Positions 11,381 through 24,900 of a stretch of DNA of 64,000 nt are shown here, in pieces. Made by a program: the position numbers and the translations under genes. Source of the DNA: Palaemon carinicauda (taxonomy: Eukaryota > Arthropoda > Malacostraca > Decapoda > Palaemonidae); contig NC_090746.1 in the NCBI RefSeq assembly GCF_036898095.1, positions 115,378,063-115,442,062 of the forward strand, in the 5' to 3' direction. The notes beneath the pieces are model-generated. The model did no database searches, had not been told where the DNA came from, and saw nothing but the letters and a program-made list of their open reading frames with translations. Every line of letters starts with the position of its first letter. Position 1 is the first letter of the stretch.

Positions 11381-11739
11381 TAAAGAATGGCTCAATAACC
11401 GGTTGGTGGAGGGATGCCCACCCCCTCCCCACCATTGGTGGGGGAGGGATAGGACCACGTGACCAACTGTCATTCTAATTGACAAGCAGTTACCTGTTAA
11501 ACAGTAAAGCCGTCAGGGCTAAAGATTTTGACGACCGTTCGTTCCAAAAAGTCTGCAGGTATTGTGCTTTAGTTTCATTCTTTATCAAGATTTCCTTAAT
11601 TTTATCAACTCAATCTTGATGAGACTTTTTGGTCCAATTGTCGGTTGGTCACAATCAATGAGGGTAAGATAATTAGTCACCTAATTAGTTATCTGTTTGG
11701 AGCCGACACAGATGTGATCGGCTGAATTAAGTTATACAG
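11381..11739. repeat. DIRS right inverted terminal repeat
   Basis: Inverted partner of 4865-5233, starting taaagaatggctcaataacc and ending ggctgaattaagttatacag. It carries the same C/G-run hairpin (cccaccccctccccaccatt, then ggtgggggaggg). Divergence from the left copy is a handful of substitutions and short indels, which suggests a fairly recent insertion. The remaining 41 bases to 11780 are the right tip. Confidence 0.93.
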
Positions 11740-11780
11740 GTAAGTGTTCGAAAATTTATTTTAAATTTAAAAATTCATTT

Positions 11781-12663
11781 CCCTCCTCCAGAGGACCAAA
11801 GTTCATGGACAATTCCTGGGTCGGTTAACAAAGCCAATTTTGGTAATGGCGGCTTCCGCCCTTGTAATGTTAAGTCTCCCATGAAAGGTAATCTATTACA
11901 TGTAGGAACAAATCCCAAAATTAAAAGGAATTTTATTTCAATTATACAAACTAGGCCTTTTTTAAGTTACACGGCTCTCTTCAACCAGCGCACAAGTACC
12001 TATTTAAGTGAAGGTCACTCTACCTGTCAGTTGGGCGTGACTTCTTTCTCCTAGCGATCAACTCTGTTTACTGTACCTATTTTGAAAGTCCCGTGGCAGT
12101 ATCAGTTTTTCTGACGTCCTATTCCTATTAAAGCTTTCATGTTTGTGTAGCCTAGTTGGGAAAAATATAAATTGCTTTTAAACAAGTGATTTTTTTGGTA
12201 TGACAACAGTTTAATTTTAGTACATAGTACCCTTAACCAAATCAATCTTGATACTACCACATTGTATCATAACCTGTTAAGTTTACCAATAACAATTGCA
12301 GATTAATTTGGTAAAATTGGTGATATTTACTGCAGATATTTTATAATAAATACTGTACTGAATGGAGTAAGTACATAAAATTTTTAATCTTACAGGTTTA
12401 CAAACATTGTATGGTTTGGTATTTTTGTATTGATAATAGTGGATTGCATTTCAAAGCTGTACCTTGGCCATAAAAACGTTCGCTGAACATTGGTAAGTAA
12501 ATTGATGTTAGTTGCATTTTTTAATTACCGGCATATGAAGTTGTATAATACATGAAAAATTTGTGATGTTTGGAAAGTCATTATGAAATTGTATTATACA
12601 TGCTAAATTTGTGATAATGTTTGGAAAGCGTTTTTTTTTTTTTTTTTCTCAACAGAGTACAAA
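11781..12663 (+). promoter_or_regulatory. Upstream region of the transporter gene, with a probable 5'-UTR intron
   Basis: No coding sequence. A long T run and ctcaacag at 12631-12655 form a good 3' splice site just before AGTACAAA and the ATG at 12664, so the first coding exon probably starts at 12656 and is preceded by a 5'-UTR exon. A matching donor, attg|gtaagt, begins at 12493 and would give a 163-bp intron. The promoter would then sit between the DIRS element and about 12490. I see no clear TATA box or initiator. The exon and promoter are inferred. Confidence 0.4.
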
Positions 12664-15600
12664 ATGGCCTCCATGGTAGCTCACAGAATGATGGATGATG
12701 GGCTAAATTCTCAGTCTGGTCAACAGCCAGATGTTAATCAGCCCGTTAGTGATGCCCCAGATTATGGCCAATCAGAATACTACAAATCAGAAGAGGAAGA
12801 GTCTTCTGAAACTATGCATTCTCTAACAGCGGATGAATCGTCCGACCCTGTTGACTTTTCTTCTCGTGAAGAAACAGATTATGGCAAAAAAGATTTTAGG
12901 TTGTCCATTGGTAAGGAGGGGAAAATTAAGGGAAGACCTGGTTTTATCACCACTAACAGCGCTAGACCAGATCCCCCTGTCATTCCAGGTCGATCTGTTA
13001 TGTTGGCCAAAGGGAATATCGTCAACACTACACCTGGGCGTAATTTTGGTAAGTTTTATTTAAATTACTAGCTAGTAAATCAAATATTGTGACAGCTCAA
13101 CTTTTCACTAGATCAGTCTTTGTAGGAGCAGTAACAAAATTTGTACTGTATTCTAAACATATTGGGATATTCTACAGTTTGCTTTTTCTTTTTATTGCAT
13201 TCTGAAGTTGATAGATACAGTAAGGACTTGTAGGAAAGATGTTCCCTTTATTACTCAGAACTTGTTCACAATGACGTTTTTAAATATTTTAAAACTATGA
13301 CCTTGCTAAAGAATAATTGTTTTTTTGCATGTTTGCTGATGATTTTTTGTCAAACTTAATGAGAACCTGCTTGGCTCTTGCTGATTTTAGTTCCATAACC
13401 CCCATGAAAAGCTAAATACAATTACATTAATTCCTATTATCTGTAATTTAGGTTATAGTCTTTGGTACTTGCTATGATATGCATAACCTAAAGCACATTC
13501 TTCAAAAAATTTACATTCTAAATATCTAGAGATCCATATATAGATGGATGTCACTGCTTTTTAAGGGGTATATTTATACGTACAAATATAACTATTGTAT
13601 GTACTTTGAAGTAAAATGAGCCAATAGGATATGGACCACTTGAATAACGGATAATTGTAATGTAGCCATTAGAGTACAAGCAAAAGAACAGTCGTACCAC
13701 TTTTACATGTTAATCTCATAAAGGGGGAACTTATGTTAAAGTTAATAATGTATCGTTCAGATTTTTCTTTGGCACTTTGAATGTGGATTGTTAAAATTTT
13801 CCCCAAGTTTGATGGTTTTGTAATTACTTTTGACAATTCCAACATGTATTTAGAAAAATCTGTTCTTGTGAAGCCCAAGGTACTGTAATAGCTTTATTTA
13901 GGCAGTAGTTTGTACATATATAGATTATTTTATTCCTTTACATTCTGGAGGAGAGCTCTTATCAATACTAGTACAGTTCCAGTAGGAGTAATATCTTAAG
14001 TTTTTTTTTTTTTTTTTTGTATCGCTAACAATTTTTGGATCGCTTTATATTTTTATCTCCTAGATAAATTTCATTGTCCTCTAGTTATACTTATGCTAGT
14101 GTTGGCATTCTTGGTAACATACTGATTAATCTATTTCATCGAAGATGAACTAAAATAACTTCTCATTGTGTAGTGGACAATACAGGTGGAAATGTGTGTG
14201 CACGCACTTCAGAGCCAGGCGAGAAAGAAAAATCAACTACCCGGCCCTTTTCACGTACAAGAAGGAAAAGAAAAAGTATTTCGTGTTCTCAGTTACCTCG
14301 GGATAGTAGATGTCCTGAAAGTGATTCTGGATTACTATGGGGATACACTGGTAAACAGTGGTTGTTGTTGTTGGTTTTATTGTCTGGTACGTTAACATCG
14401 TCATTTGCTGTCTGCCTGTTTCCTCCATTTTTCCCAAAAATAGTAAGTAACTTGTCAATGATCAGTTTTAACAAGATTATACTGTATACTTAATTTTAGT
14501 TGAATTGTAGCAAGTGTAAAATCATTAAACACATAAAAATTTCTTTTTATCATCCACTGTAAACCTCTTGTGGGTATATATTTTGAGGGAATTTGAATGA
14601 AACTGCAAGAATATTTTCCATAAGTTTTCAATAAAATTAAAATCTTTCCATGCTCTAATTACTTTGGCTGTTATTGTTAAAGTTTAAGATGGCATGTTAA
14701 AATTCTTTGTTTATTATACTCTTATTAAACTACAGTAACCATTTACATTAAGTGGTTGGGTTTAGGAAAGTCTGAATATACTAATCACTGGCATATTTGG
14801 AACATACGGACCATTGCAAGTTTTCCCAGTGTAAGATTCTTTTTATATTTAAATAGTTCTTTTAAGTATTCAGACACTAACCAATCCTCCTAATTGACTG
14901 ATCTTAAAAAGAAAGATAAGATTAGGTTGAAAGATCAGTGTTCAGCTGCTTAAATTTGTCATTAGCATACAATAATTGACTGTACAGTGTGGCTCATTTA
15001 TTAGGATCTCTTATTTTTTCACAATACTGCAGTTTCGTTGTAATGTTTGATACGTTTTTTTATTTACTTAATATTATGAAACATTATCAAAATCCTTTTT
15101 TTTTCAGGCACAAGAGAAAGGTGCAACTGCTACTATATTTGGAATGATAATTGGGACAAATTGCCTCACAGCATTTCTGGTTACACCACTAGTTGGCAAA
15201 AAGGTAGACTGCTCCTTTTGAATGTACTGGGGTTTCTAATAAATTATTTATTATAAGATTTCTTTTCCTACTAGTCTTCTTTTTTCCCCCCCAGTTACAA
15301 CATATTGGAGTCAAGTTTGCCTTTACTGCCGGGTTATTTTGCAGTGGCGGTTGTTGTGTGCTTTCTGGGTAAGTATATTTAATTATCAGTGTTGCTGTAT
15401 GTACGTTATAGTACAGTGTTTGTGATATTCTAGACTGTCAAGGGCTAAAATTTTAGACTATCATAGTCTAAGGAAATGATTGAATCCTTCTGCATAAATC
15501 ATTTATATCCACAATTTAAAGCTATTATTATAAGGGTTTTGCTGAAAAACATTACTCTTGCCATTTCAATATTAAAAGCTAGCAATTCAGAATGATAGGT

Positions 15601-15837
15601 CACGCTACTCTTTGGAACTTGAACTGGATGCATTGAATTTTGTCATTCTCGGGTAATGAATATTTTTTTCAGTTTTCTTGAATGGTTCCCTCCGGGTGCA
15701 CTGTTTGTGGTAATGGCAATATTGATCCGTATGACTCATGCTATAGCCAATGCAGGCATTAGTACTTCTACATTTGCATATATTGCTGCAGAGTTTCCAG
15801 ATTCTGTTGCAAAGATATTTGTGAGTATTTCATGGTG

Positions 15838-15935
<98 letters not shown>

Positions 15936-18900
15936 TATTTTAGTTTTACTTATGAAATTCACTGATATATGGAGAGCCACAGGATGTTTGTTGGGTTGAG
16001 TAACTTTTCAATTTTTCTGGGAACATTGTACAGAACTAAAGAAATTTGTTTGGTTTTATTTAAATACTTTTTAGATCTTGCAATTCCTATGATACATTTA
16101 AATGGAAATTAAAATTTTCATCTAGCATGCTGTCCTGTTTATGCAAATTCCTTTGATTACTTAAGGGTTTTAGTAGTGTTTCTTTATATCTTACCTCATT
16201 TTTTTCACTCTTCTCCAATCTTGCTGTCTAACATAACACTTTTGACTCGGAACTCTACAGTGTTACTTAAGATGCACTCGGGCCCTGAATGACCTTGCGA
16301 ATCCCAGTGGAGGGCTGTAGGATAATTCTTAAATTAAATCCAATCAAATCCACTGTCATCCATAGCCTGCATAATATAAAAGGGGAAGAACAATCAACAT
16401 TGCTTTCAATCTAATTTAGATATACTGTAAAAGTGCAAGAGAATTTAGTTTAAAAGTTTGTATGGGAAATTTTGTTAATTGACTTTGCAGATGACACCAA
16501 TGGCATAAAGTAGGTTTGAAAGCAATGGAAAGGCAAAACAAATTTGTAAAAAGTCCATAAAGCTTAATCAAAATCTTCTGCAATATTTACTTTTATTTCT
16601 TGGGTATTGGGGGGGAGGTGGCTGTAAAGAGTTATGAGAACTTGTCTCAAATTCAGAAATATCATAGATATGCATTTAAAGATTAATATATATTTGCAAT
16701 TTATCAAAGTTTGTCAAAGAAGCATAGATGAGAAAATATAAATACATATCTATGAATTTTAGCCTTGGTATCCTTGCATAGTGTTTGAATCGTGAGGAGG
16801 ACGTGTAATATAGGACTTAAAGAAAATATTTATCTGTAAATAAACAAAAATTAAATAATTCTCTCTGAAGCACTATTTAGAAAATTGATATCTAGTACAG
16901 TAGTACCTTGGTTTAAGAGTAATACTGAATACGAACAAGTTGGTTTACAATAGTTAGAGTAAAAAATTCCCCTCTGTATGCATATTTTCTTCTATGCAAA
17001 AGTAATAAGACCAGCACCTATACACTACCCCTGCAGTATTGAAGCAATTTGTACACATTTTTTCAACCGGGCTCTCTACCCTCCCTTACTAAGACAGTCA
17101 ACTTTCACACGCTGAACAGCAATCTTATAAACATCTATTCTTAGTAGCATAAGTGTCTTTGGAACTCTTGTTTGTATGGTTGTGACAGTGTACTTTTTCA
17201 AATTGTTCTGGTTTTGTTCACAGAAAAGTTAACAGCAAGTAACAGTACATACTAGTTTATGTACAGCATCTAGACAATGGATCCCTATGATGATTTAGGC
17301 TGTAAGATGATGATACCATTGAGGTGAAAAGAGAAATAGAGGCATGAAAAAAGTTGTCGCACACCAGGCTAAATTATACTATCCAATCATATATTGACAA
17401 TCGGTATTCTCAAAAAAAAAAAAGTGGGGGGTGTGTGTGGAGATTTCATCAGAGGAAGTTGGGGGGGGACAAACCTTAAGCTTAGTGATATAAGAGTCTG
17501 AAAATATGGGAAACCTTGCAAAATCTTTAGAACACCCGGATAAGGCTTTGGGAGGATAAGGAGCTAACCTATTTACTTATATTGCCATGTCTTAATTTCA
17601 CAAGTTTTTAATGAAAAATTAAAGTATAATTCTCTAAATAGGTACTTTGTGTAAGTAGTTTATCATAAGTATGAAAATTCAATGCCCAAAAAGCATAAAT
17701 TAGGAGATTCAATTTGTGATAGTGATAGTCATTCATGAGGGAACTTCCGATATTTTACCTGGAGTTCTCATGAAAAGATTTCCCTCAAAGCAATAACCCC
17801 CACCCCTCTTTCTAGTTTCCCTCACCAGCCATGATTCTCTTCTAAGGTAAAGTAAGAGTTGGGTTATCAATACTGAACTTCTATACTGTATATGGTTTTA
17901 TATTAATTTCTGATGTTAGGACATTATTTGTTCACTTAATTACATTAGACCTTTGAAAATGAGTGTATGCAAGTCTGGAATGCATAGCGTATTTTAGTTG
18001 GCGAGCTAGCTCCCAGTACAATTTGAATGTAAATGGATGTACTGTACTACTGTAATTACTTAATTGGTTTGACCTTGATTAATACATAGGGAATTATTGA
18101 TATTATTATTATTATTATTCCTTGCTAAGCTACAACCCTAGTTGGAAAAGCAGGATGCTATAAGCCCAGGGGCCCCAACAGGGAAAATAGCCCAGTGAGG
18201 AAAGGAAATAAGGAACAATAAAATATTTTAGGAATAGTAACAATATTAGAATAGATATTTCCTATTTAAACAATAACAACTTTAACAAGAGGAAGAAAAA
18301 CTAGATAGAAAAGTGTGCCCGAGAACTCTAACCCAAGGCAGTGTAAGACCATGGTACAGAGGCTATGGCACTACCCAAGAATAGAGAACAAAGGTTTGAT
18401 TCTGGAGTGTCCTTCTCCTAGAAGAGCTGCTTACCATAGCTAAAGAGTCTCTTCTACCCTTACCAAGAGGAAAGTAGCCACTGAACAACTACAGTGCAGT
18501 AGTTAACCCCTTGGGTGAAAAAGAATTGTTTAGTAATCAGTGTTGTCAGGTGTATGAGGACAAAGGAGAATCTGTAAAGGATAGGCCAGACTATTCAGTG
18601 TCTGTAGGCAAAAGGAAAGAACCGCAACCAGAGAGAAGGGTCCTATGTAGTACTGTCTGGCCAGTCAAAGGACCCCATAACTCTCTAGCGGTAGTATCTC
18701 ACTGTAATTACTATTTGGTCTGACCTTAATTGTTTAACAAGTATGGAATTAATTAGGAATGCAAAAATTTGCTCAAAGGTACATCCCAAGCTATAGATAA
18801 TTTTCCTTTAACTACTTTGTTTCTATTTGGAAGTTATCTTTATTTTACTTTGCTCTAGAAGAGGTTACTTAACAATATCAACTTTCAAACTTCTTGCATT

Positions 18901-21900
18901 ACTTAAATTTAGTCCTTTGATATTTTGAATTTATTTCCAGGCTTTCACACGAACAACAATGAACGTGGCTCAGATGTTAGGGCCCGTAGTTGGAGGTGCA
19001 CTTTACTCCTTGGGAGGCTTCAAGATGCCATTTCTGGTAATGGGAACTATACAGATGACCATGACGTTTGTAGCCATCGGTTATCTAGTAGATTTTAAAG
19101 GTAAAAGGTCAAGTACCTATAACTCCATTTAGTTACTGTACGTTAATCATGAATTAATCAGATTGATAAGGGTAAAAGCAAATTTAATTATATATTCACT
19201 ATAAATTAAATACTGTATAACTAAAATGAATGTAGTACAGACCTAAAACAAAATAATTTCACATGTAAAGATTTGAAATTAAAAGTATTAGAAGGAAGAT
19301 AGAAATACCTTCTTAATAAAATTCTAATAAATTGATTAGTTTGAATAAGATACTGAATATGGTGTAGGGCTTAGCCTGTACTCCATTTTCCTCTTTAATA
19401 GACAAATTAAAATTAGTCTCTGAAAAACTTAATAATGCAGAATAAAATTAATTGCATACATTGATATAGTACAGTAGTAGACTATTGTTTTTATCTTGGG
19501 GGGGGGGGGGGGGGGATCCTGAAAATTTTTTAACCTTGTTCTGTTAAACAAACTGTTGGTTATCACTTGTCTAGGACAGTACCTCACTGTAGTCCTTCAT
19601 ATACTGTGCAGCGTATTAATAATTGAACCATATGTCTCAAGTTCATTAAATTATAATGGGTAGAATTTTCCTTTTATGAGCTTTCTGGTTATGAAAGTAA
19701 TTATATAATATTTTGTTTGACCTAGTGTTGATCCATCAAGATTCAATAACTATACAATTTCAGATCTCGGGGACAGAGGCACCAACTCAAAGAAACGTGA
19801 GATTCAGATTACCCACCTGTTTGCTATTCCTGGAATTTGGTTGTCATTTTTAACTTTCGTGTTTTCAACCATGAGTAATGGTTTCCTGTCTGTGACATTA
19901 GAACCACTTGTACTTCGTAAGGTAATTATATATTATTTCTTTACCACTCCCTTCACTGACCCCAACACTACATCCTTCATTCAGTCTTCTGACATACATC
20001 TCCTTTCACTCCACCATTTATAGCAAAAACAGAACCCAAGTACTCAAACTGATCTACTTCAAATACAGTAACACTCCATTCAATGTGACATTCAGTTTAA
20101 CACCACCCTACCTTCTTATGTCCCTCATAACCTTACTCTTACCTACATTAACTCTGAACTTTCATCTCTCACACACCCTTCTAAGCTTGCTAATTGACAC
20201 TGCTTTTCCTGCAAGACTGCAACCAATAGTGTCATCCCCAAAAAACAAATTAACCTCCCACTCATGATCACTCTCACGGGTTTAATTCCTCGACAAAGCA
20301 CTCGAGCTTTCACCTATTATAGCTCCAATAACCAATTTGTGAACAACCATGGTGACATCTGACATCCCTGTCTCGCCCACTGACACGATGGAAACCTCTC
20401 CCACAAGTTATTCCCTATCCTAACACATTTTACTGCTTAAGAATATAAACTAAACTGCTTGCAACAGCCTTCCACCAATTCCATATAACCACCTCACATC
20501 CCACATCACTTCCCTATCAATTCTTATCATAAGCTTTCTCCAGATTCGTAAACGCAAAATATCTTGTCCTCTCGTTAAATATTTCTTGAAAATCTACCCA
20601 ACTATAAAAATTTGATTTCTTACATCCCCTACCTTTTCTAAAGCCACCCTGCACTTCTAAGATTATATCCCGTTTTATCCTTAATCCTATCAACTAACTT
20701 TTTACCATATACTTTAACCACATTAAAAAACAAACACACTAGAAGGGATATTTCTCCAGACAAAGCATCTCTAGCACAGATTGCAGATTTCCTAGCCTTT
20801 GCCAGGAGAAGCATCTCTTGGTTGCGGCTATCAAAGGCTACTGCTTGGCCTTTGAGTACGGTCTTTCGACTAAGAGGCATAGACCTCTCGGCCACCTGGG
20901 AGCTGTCTATGTTCTTGAGGAGCTTAGAGCCGTATTTTCCATCCAAGGACCTAAGGGCCCGGTAAGAGATGTGATCTTAGTCCTCAAGGCTATTCGAGGT
21001 ACCCTGTTTGAGCTTTGACAGGGATTCGACACTAGCTGTCTTCTTGCTAGCCTTAGCATTGGCAGAGAGAGTGAGCAAGTTGCATGGTCTCTTAATCACC
21101 TGCTTGCTTTGTGCCAGATACAGAATCCAACAGTGCTTGATCCCAGGTGCTAAATCCTTTCTGACTCTCTTTCCCTGTTTCTTGGATTCGTCAGATTAAT
21201 GACTCAACGCTCTTGAGCAGCCACATGCCAAATTACCCAGATTAGCTTTTTGTTTCCCTTCATTGGTGAAGCTCCTAAATTTCCTGGTCAGTGTTAAACT
21301 TGGATTTAGGCCTGGACTCTTAATAAGAATTCACATGAATTCAGAAAACTCTTGATAGTATTTCCTGACAGGGCTTGGGCTGTTAAGTGTTTTCACAATT
21401 TCTCAAGTCTCTTGATCATACCACCTCGAACTTAGGTTAGCCAAAGCAGGTAGGAAAACCGCATATCTTTAACTGTCACTAGCCCTTCTGAAGAATAGAT
21501 ATCTCGCCTTGGCACAGTAGTTTATGGCAAAGACCGTTAATCTAGGTAGTGATAACTTCCATCCTTCTCTCTTTACAAAGATGACTAGTGGGGACTAGAA
21601 TGACTTCCTCTTTCTGTCCTTGGGGGAGTATAGGATAGAGAGATCCTGAAATGGTTTGGTTCTAGCTTCATGGAACAATCTTGACACCCTCTCCCATGAG
21701 GGATCAGGCCTACCCTGGACGCTATCACACAAAGCTAGAATATGTGCATCTACCCTAGCCTTCTGGAAGAAACTGTGGTGTGAGTGCTAGAGGCTGGAGT
21801 CTCAATGTGCCAGGCAATCTTTACAGCCCACTATTCACGGGACTATACCCACAAGTCTTTAGATTAAGTTTTTCATTGGGATCTGTGGTGACTACTAATC

Positions 21901-24900
21901 AGGTTGTGTAGGTTAGTATCTCCCTACGGGACAAGAAGCATCTTCTGTATAAGTTGTGCTGTTAGTCTAGGATAAGAGGTAGTGTCTGGCCCTTTTCTTC
22001 TTCCTTTCACTCCCCTGTGGTGCAGTGGTCTTTCAGTTATTTGCTGGATTGCATGTTGATCTGGGCAAGCTTCCATACCGAGCAACTTTTCTGTATAAAA
22101 GGCAATTTGTGATCTTCCGCATCCTCCTTATGAGGAGGGAGATGGATAGGGTGTTGGATACATTATGCCTAATTGGTTATACATAGTGATATCATACCCT
22201 TCTGAGGTAATAGGGTCTTCCTCGACAGACTTTTAGCAGACTGAATCCTTGCCCAACCCATGGAAATCTATTCTAAAGTGTTGGAAGGTGGTAAGAATCA
22301 GCACACTCACCTCTATCTGGTCAGCGTACTGAGATTCATGGGTTTTTTAAACCTGTCTGTACAGTAGTTATAGGGCCTCCTTCCTCCTTATGAATGTCTT
22401 TTATTAAAGTGTAAGGGCTTGTATCGGTGTAGGCACAAATCTCTAATTTTAAAATTTTAATTTTTCATACCAGATGAAAATCTAAGTGGCTGCTGAGTGT
22501 GCTGGCTGTGGGCAGGACGGGACTTCCCAGCCGCCCCCAGTACCTATAGACACAGTTTTTAATATTTACAGTTCCAGTCAAGTTAAAAACATATTTCTAT
22601 TATTGGACAAAGGTTTATAAAAATTACATTAAAAATCTTTTAGACTACTGCATATACTTCATAATTGTCACATAAAAAATATATCTATATTAAATATAAT
22701 AATTTGAAAATGTAGACTAAGAATAATTTAAACTCAAGGTTTTGATTAAATTCAATTTTTTGTTAAAACGTGAACACAAAATTTGGAACATTCTTTTAGA
22801 GCAAAAACATTTTTATCAAGCTTCACTGGATACTGGGTGTTTAGACAATTTATCCTTAGCCAGTGTGTGACCCTAGTGTCATGAAAATTATGCAAACTAT
22901 AAAAACCTTGAACAATATGGTATAGTAGAATTTGTAGAAGTGGAATATGAATGTTAAACTTAGTGAATCTTGTCAGCTGGTAAAAGTAAATCTTATGTTA
23001 ACCGATTTCCTACAATATCAAAAATAAAATTTTGTTAGATTGAATCTTGAATGAAAAATTACAACATTGAAAGTTTTTTTTTTTTTTTTTTTTCTCTCCA
23101 CTTAACATCCTGATATTTCAAGTTCAAGACCTGACAATAGTGTATTGAAAAAAATCTTACCATGTTTATCTAATAATGATTATTAAATATAAACTTACTT
23201 TCAGTTTAACTTGGGGCCATTGTATATTGGACTGCTATTTGGTCTAAAAGATGGCGCAAATAGTCTGGCCTCCCCATTATGGGGATGGCTGTGTGATCGA
23301 TATCGTCGAGTTAAGATATTCATCTTGGTTGCCTCCTGCTTAGCTTTTCTGTCATTTGTACTTCTTGGACCTCTACCAGGGTTACCTATAAAAAGGTATA
23401 GTATATAGAAATTTTAATTTCATAAATTTTACCTTTTAGATTGTTTTAGTTTAAATTTGCCTTTCCAATTGTGCCTTTTGGAATGTGGATCTTAATATAT
23501 TCTATGGAAAAGGCATGGTCCTAACTACTGTATTTGCTGGCACAAACAGGAACAGGAAATTTTTTTTTTGGAAGACTCCATGCACTAACTTCCACCCCAA
23601 AGGAGCTTCATTCTGACCATGTATTCCTACTGGCCAGACATTTTTTTTTTCCCCGAACGGAAAACTTGAATAATGCTGCTGTCAACAAATAATGTATCTT
23701 GCCCCTCTGGACTTGACCACTTTGCTATTCACTGTTATCAAATATATGCTAAAGGGCTTTTGGCAATCTATTTCCTGGATTGTGAGCGAGTTAGTTAACC
23801 CTTTTACCACCAGGCTATTTGGAAATTTCCAACCCTTAACCCCCAGGGGGTTATTTTTTTCCCAGCACGTTTTGCAGTGCATTTTTTTTTAAATTGCTCT
23901 AACAGCCTTAATTTTTGTCATAGAGAGGTCAAGTTGGTCTCATTCTTTTGGAAAATGCATGAATTTTCTCAATTATCAAATATGAAAAAATTTTATAGCA
24001 TTTTCTTACCCATGGGGGTAAAGGGATGGCTTTTGTGAAACGTACCAGTACGTCCTTTGGGGGTAAAAGGGTTAATGAATGCTCCAGAAAGATTTATTTG
24101 CTTCATTGTTCCAGATTGCTACCCCCACATCAGTACAGGAGAGCCATCATCTGTACTCTGCATGTCTTATCCTTTCAAGAATTAAATTTTATAAATATGA
24201 ACAATTTGCCACAGAAGGAATACCCAAAAAGACAAATATGATGAAACTGAAATCTTTAATTATTTTAATAATCAGATCCAACCATAAACTTTTGCAGGAG
24301 TACTTATAGAACATTTCTTTTCCTTAGTACTTTAGGTATTGTGATAGCAGCACTGATTTTAAATGGATTTGGTATTGGTGGACAACAAGTAGCTGGTGTG
24401 GTAGATGCAATGAGGGAAGCTGTGTAAGTAACATTATAGCTTTTTGTTTGGTCATCCTATACTTGATTTACTTTTAAAGCAATATATTCTTAATTCAAAG
24501 TTCACAATATGGTTTAGGAAAAGGATCATTGAATTTATGGCTATTTTGGAGTAAAAGTGACCAATAATGGTATGATAAGAGGAAACTTGGCAGAATAAGT
24601 GAAGCGAGTATAATAGTAGGACTTGAATTTATTGATTAGAAGCCTCAATTTCTCAATGATCTAGGGATGGTTTTCTTTTGTCCTTAAAAAACACTAAGTG
24701 AATTAAGATTTCTTACTGTATTACATTGTAACATAGTTATGCATACAGTATTTGCTATCAATCCTTAATGTGTTTTCAGTGTGGATGGAAGCCAAGGTAT
24801 TTCCTTCGGCATATAATCAGTGCTTTTGTCAATGTCAAAATGATTAATGCTCTTTTCTCCCTTAATGTAGTTGTGCTGGATTCCCAGACGAAGCTGGCAC

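Larger units (their letters stand above)
4854..11780 (+). mobile_element. Complete but inactivated DIRS-type tyrosine-recombinase retrotransposon
   Basis: About 6.93 kb with every structural part of a DIRS element. These are inverted terminal repeats (4865-5233 and 11381-11739), short unique tips outside them (4854-4864; 11740-11780), then a Gag-like frame, RT plus RNase H, tyrosine recombinase, and an internal complementary region (11232-11324). Members of this group integrate as circles with the recombinase and lack an integrase and target-site duplication, and none is seen here. The left boundary is set where the internal complementary region stops matching (gtctcacactt) and the right where it stops matching (aaattcattt). 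Coding frames are broken at eight or more places, so this copy cannot be autonomous. It lies about 880 bp upstream of the first coding exon of the transporter gene, in the same orientation. Confidence 0.92.

Noticed and set aside
15656..15980. Leu-Ser and Arg-Glu repeat ORFs on both strands
   Set aside because: They are translations of the CT microsatellite; the real exon ends at 15820.
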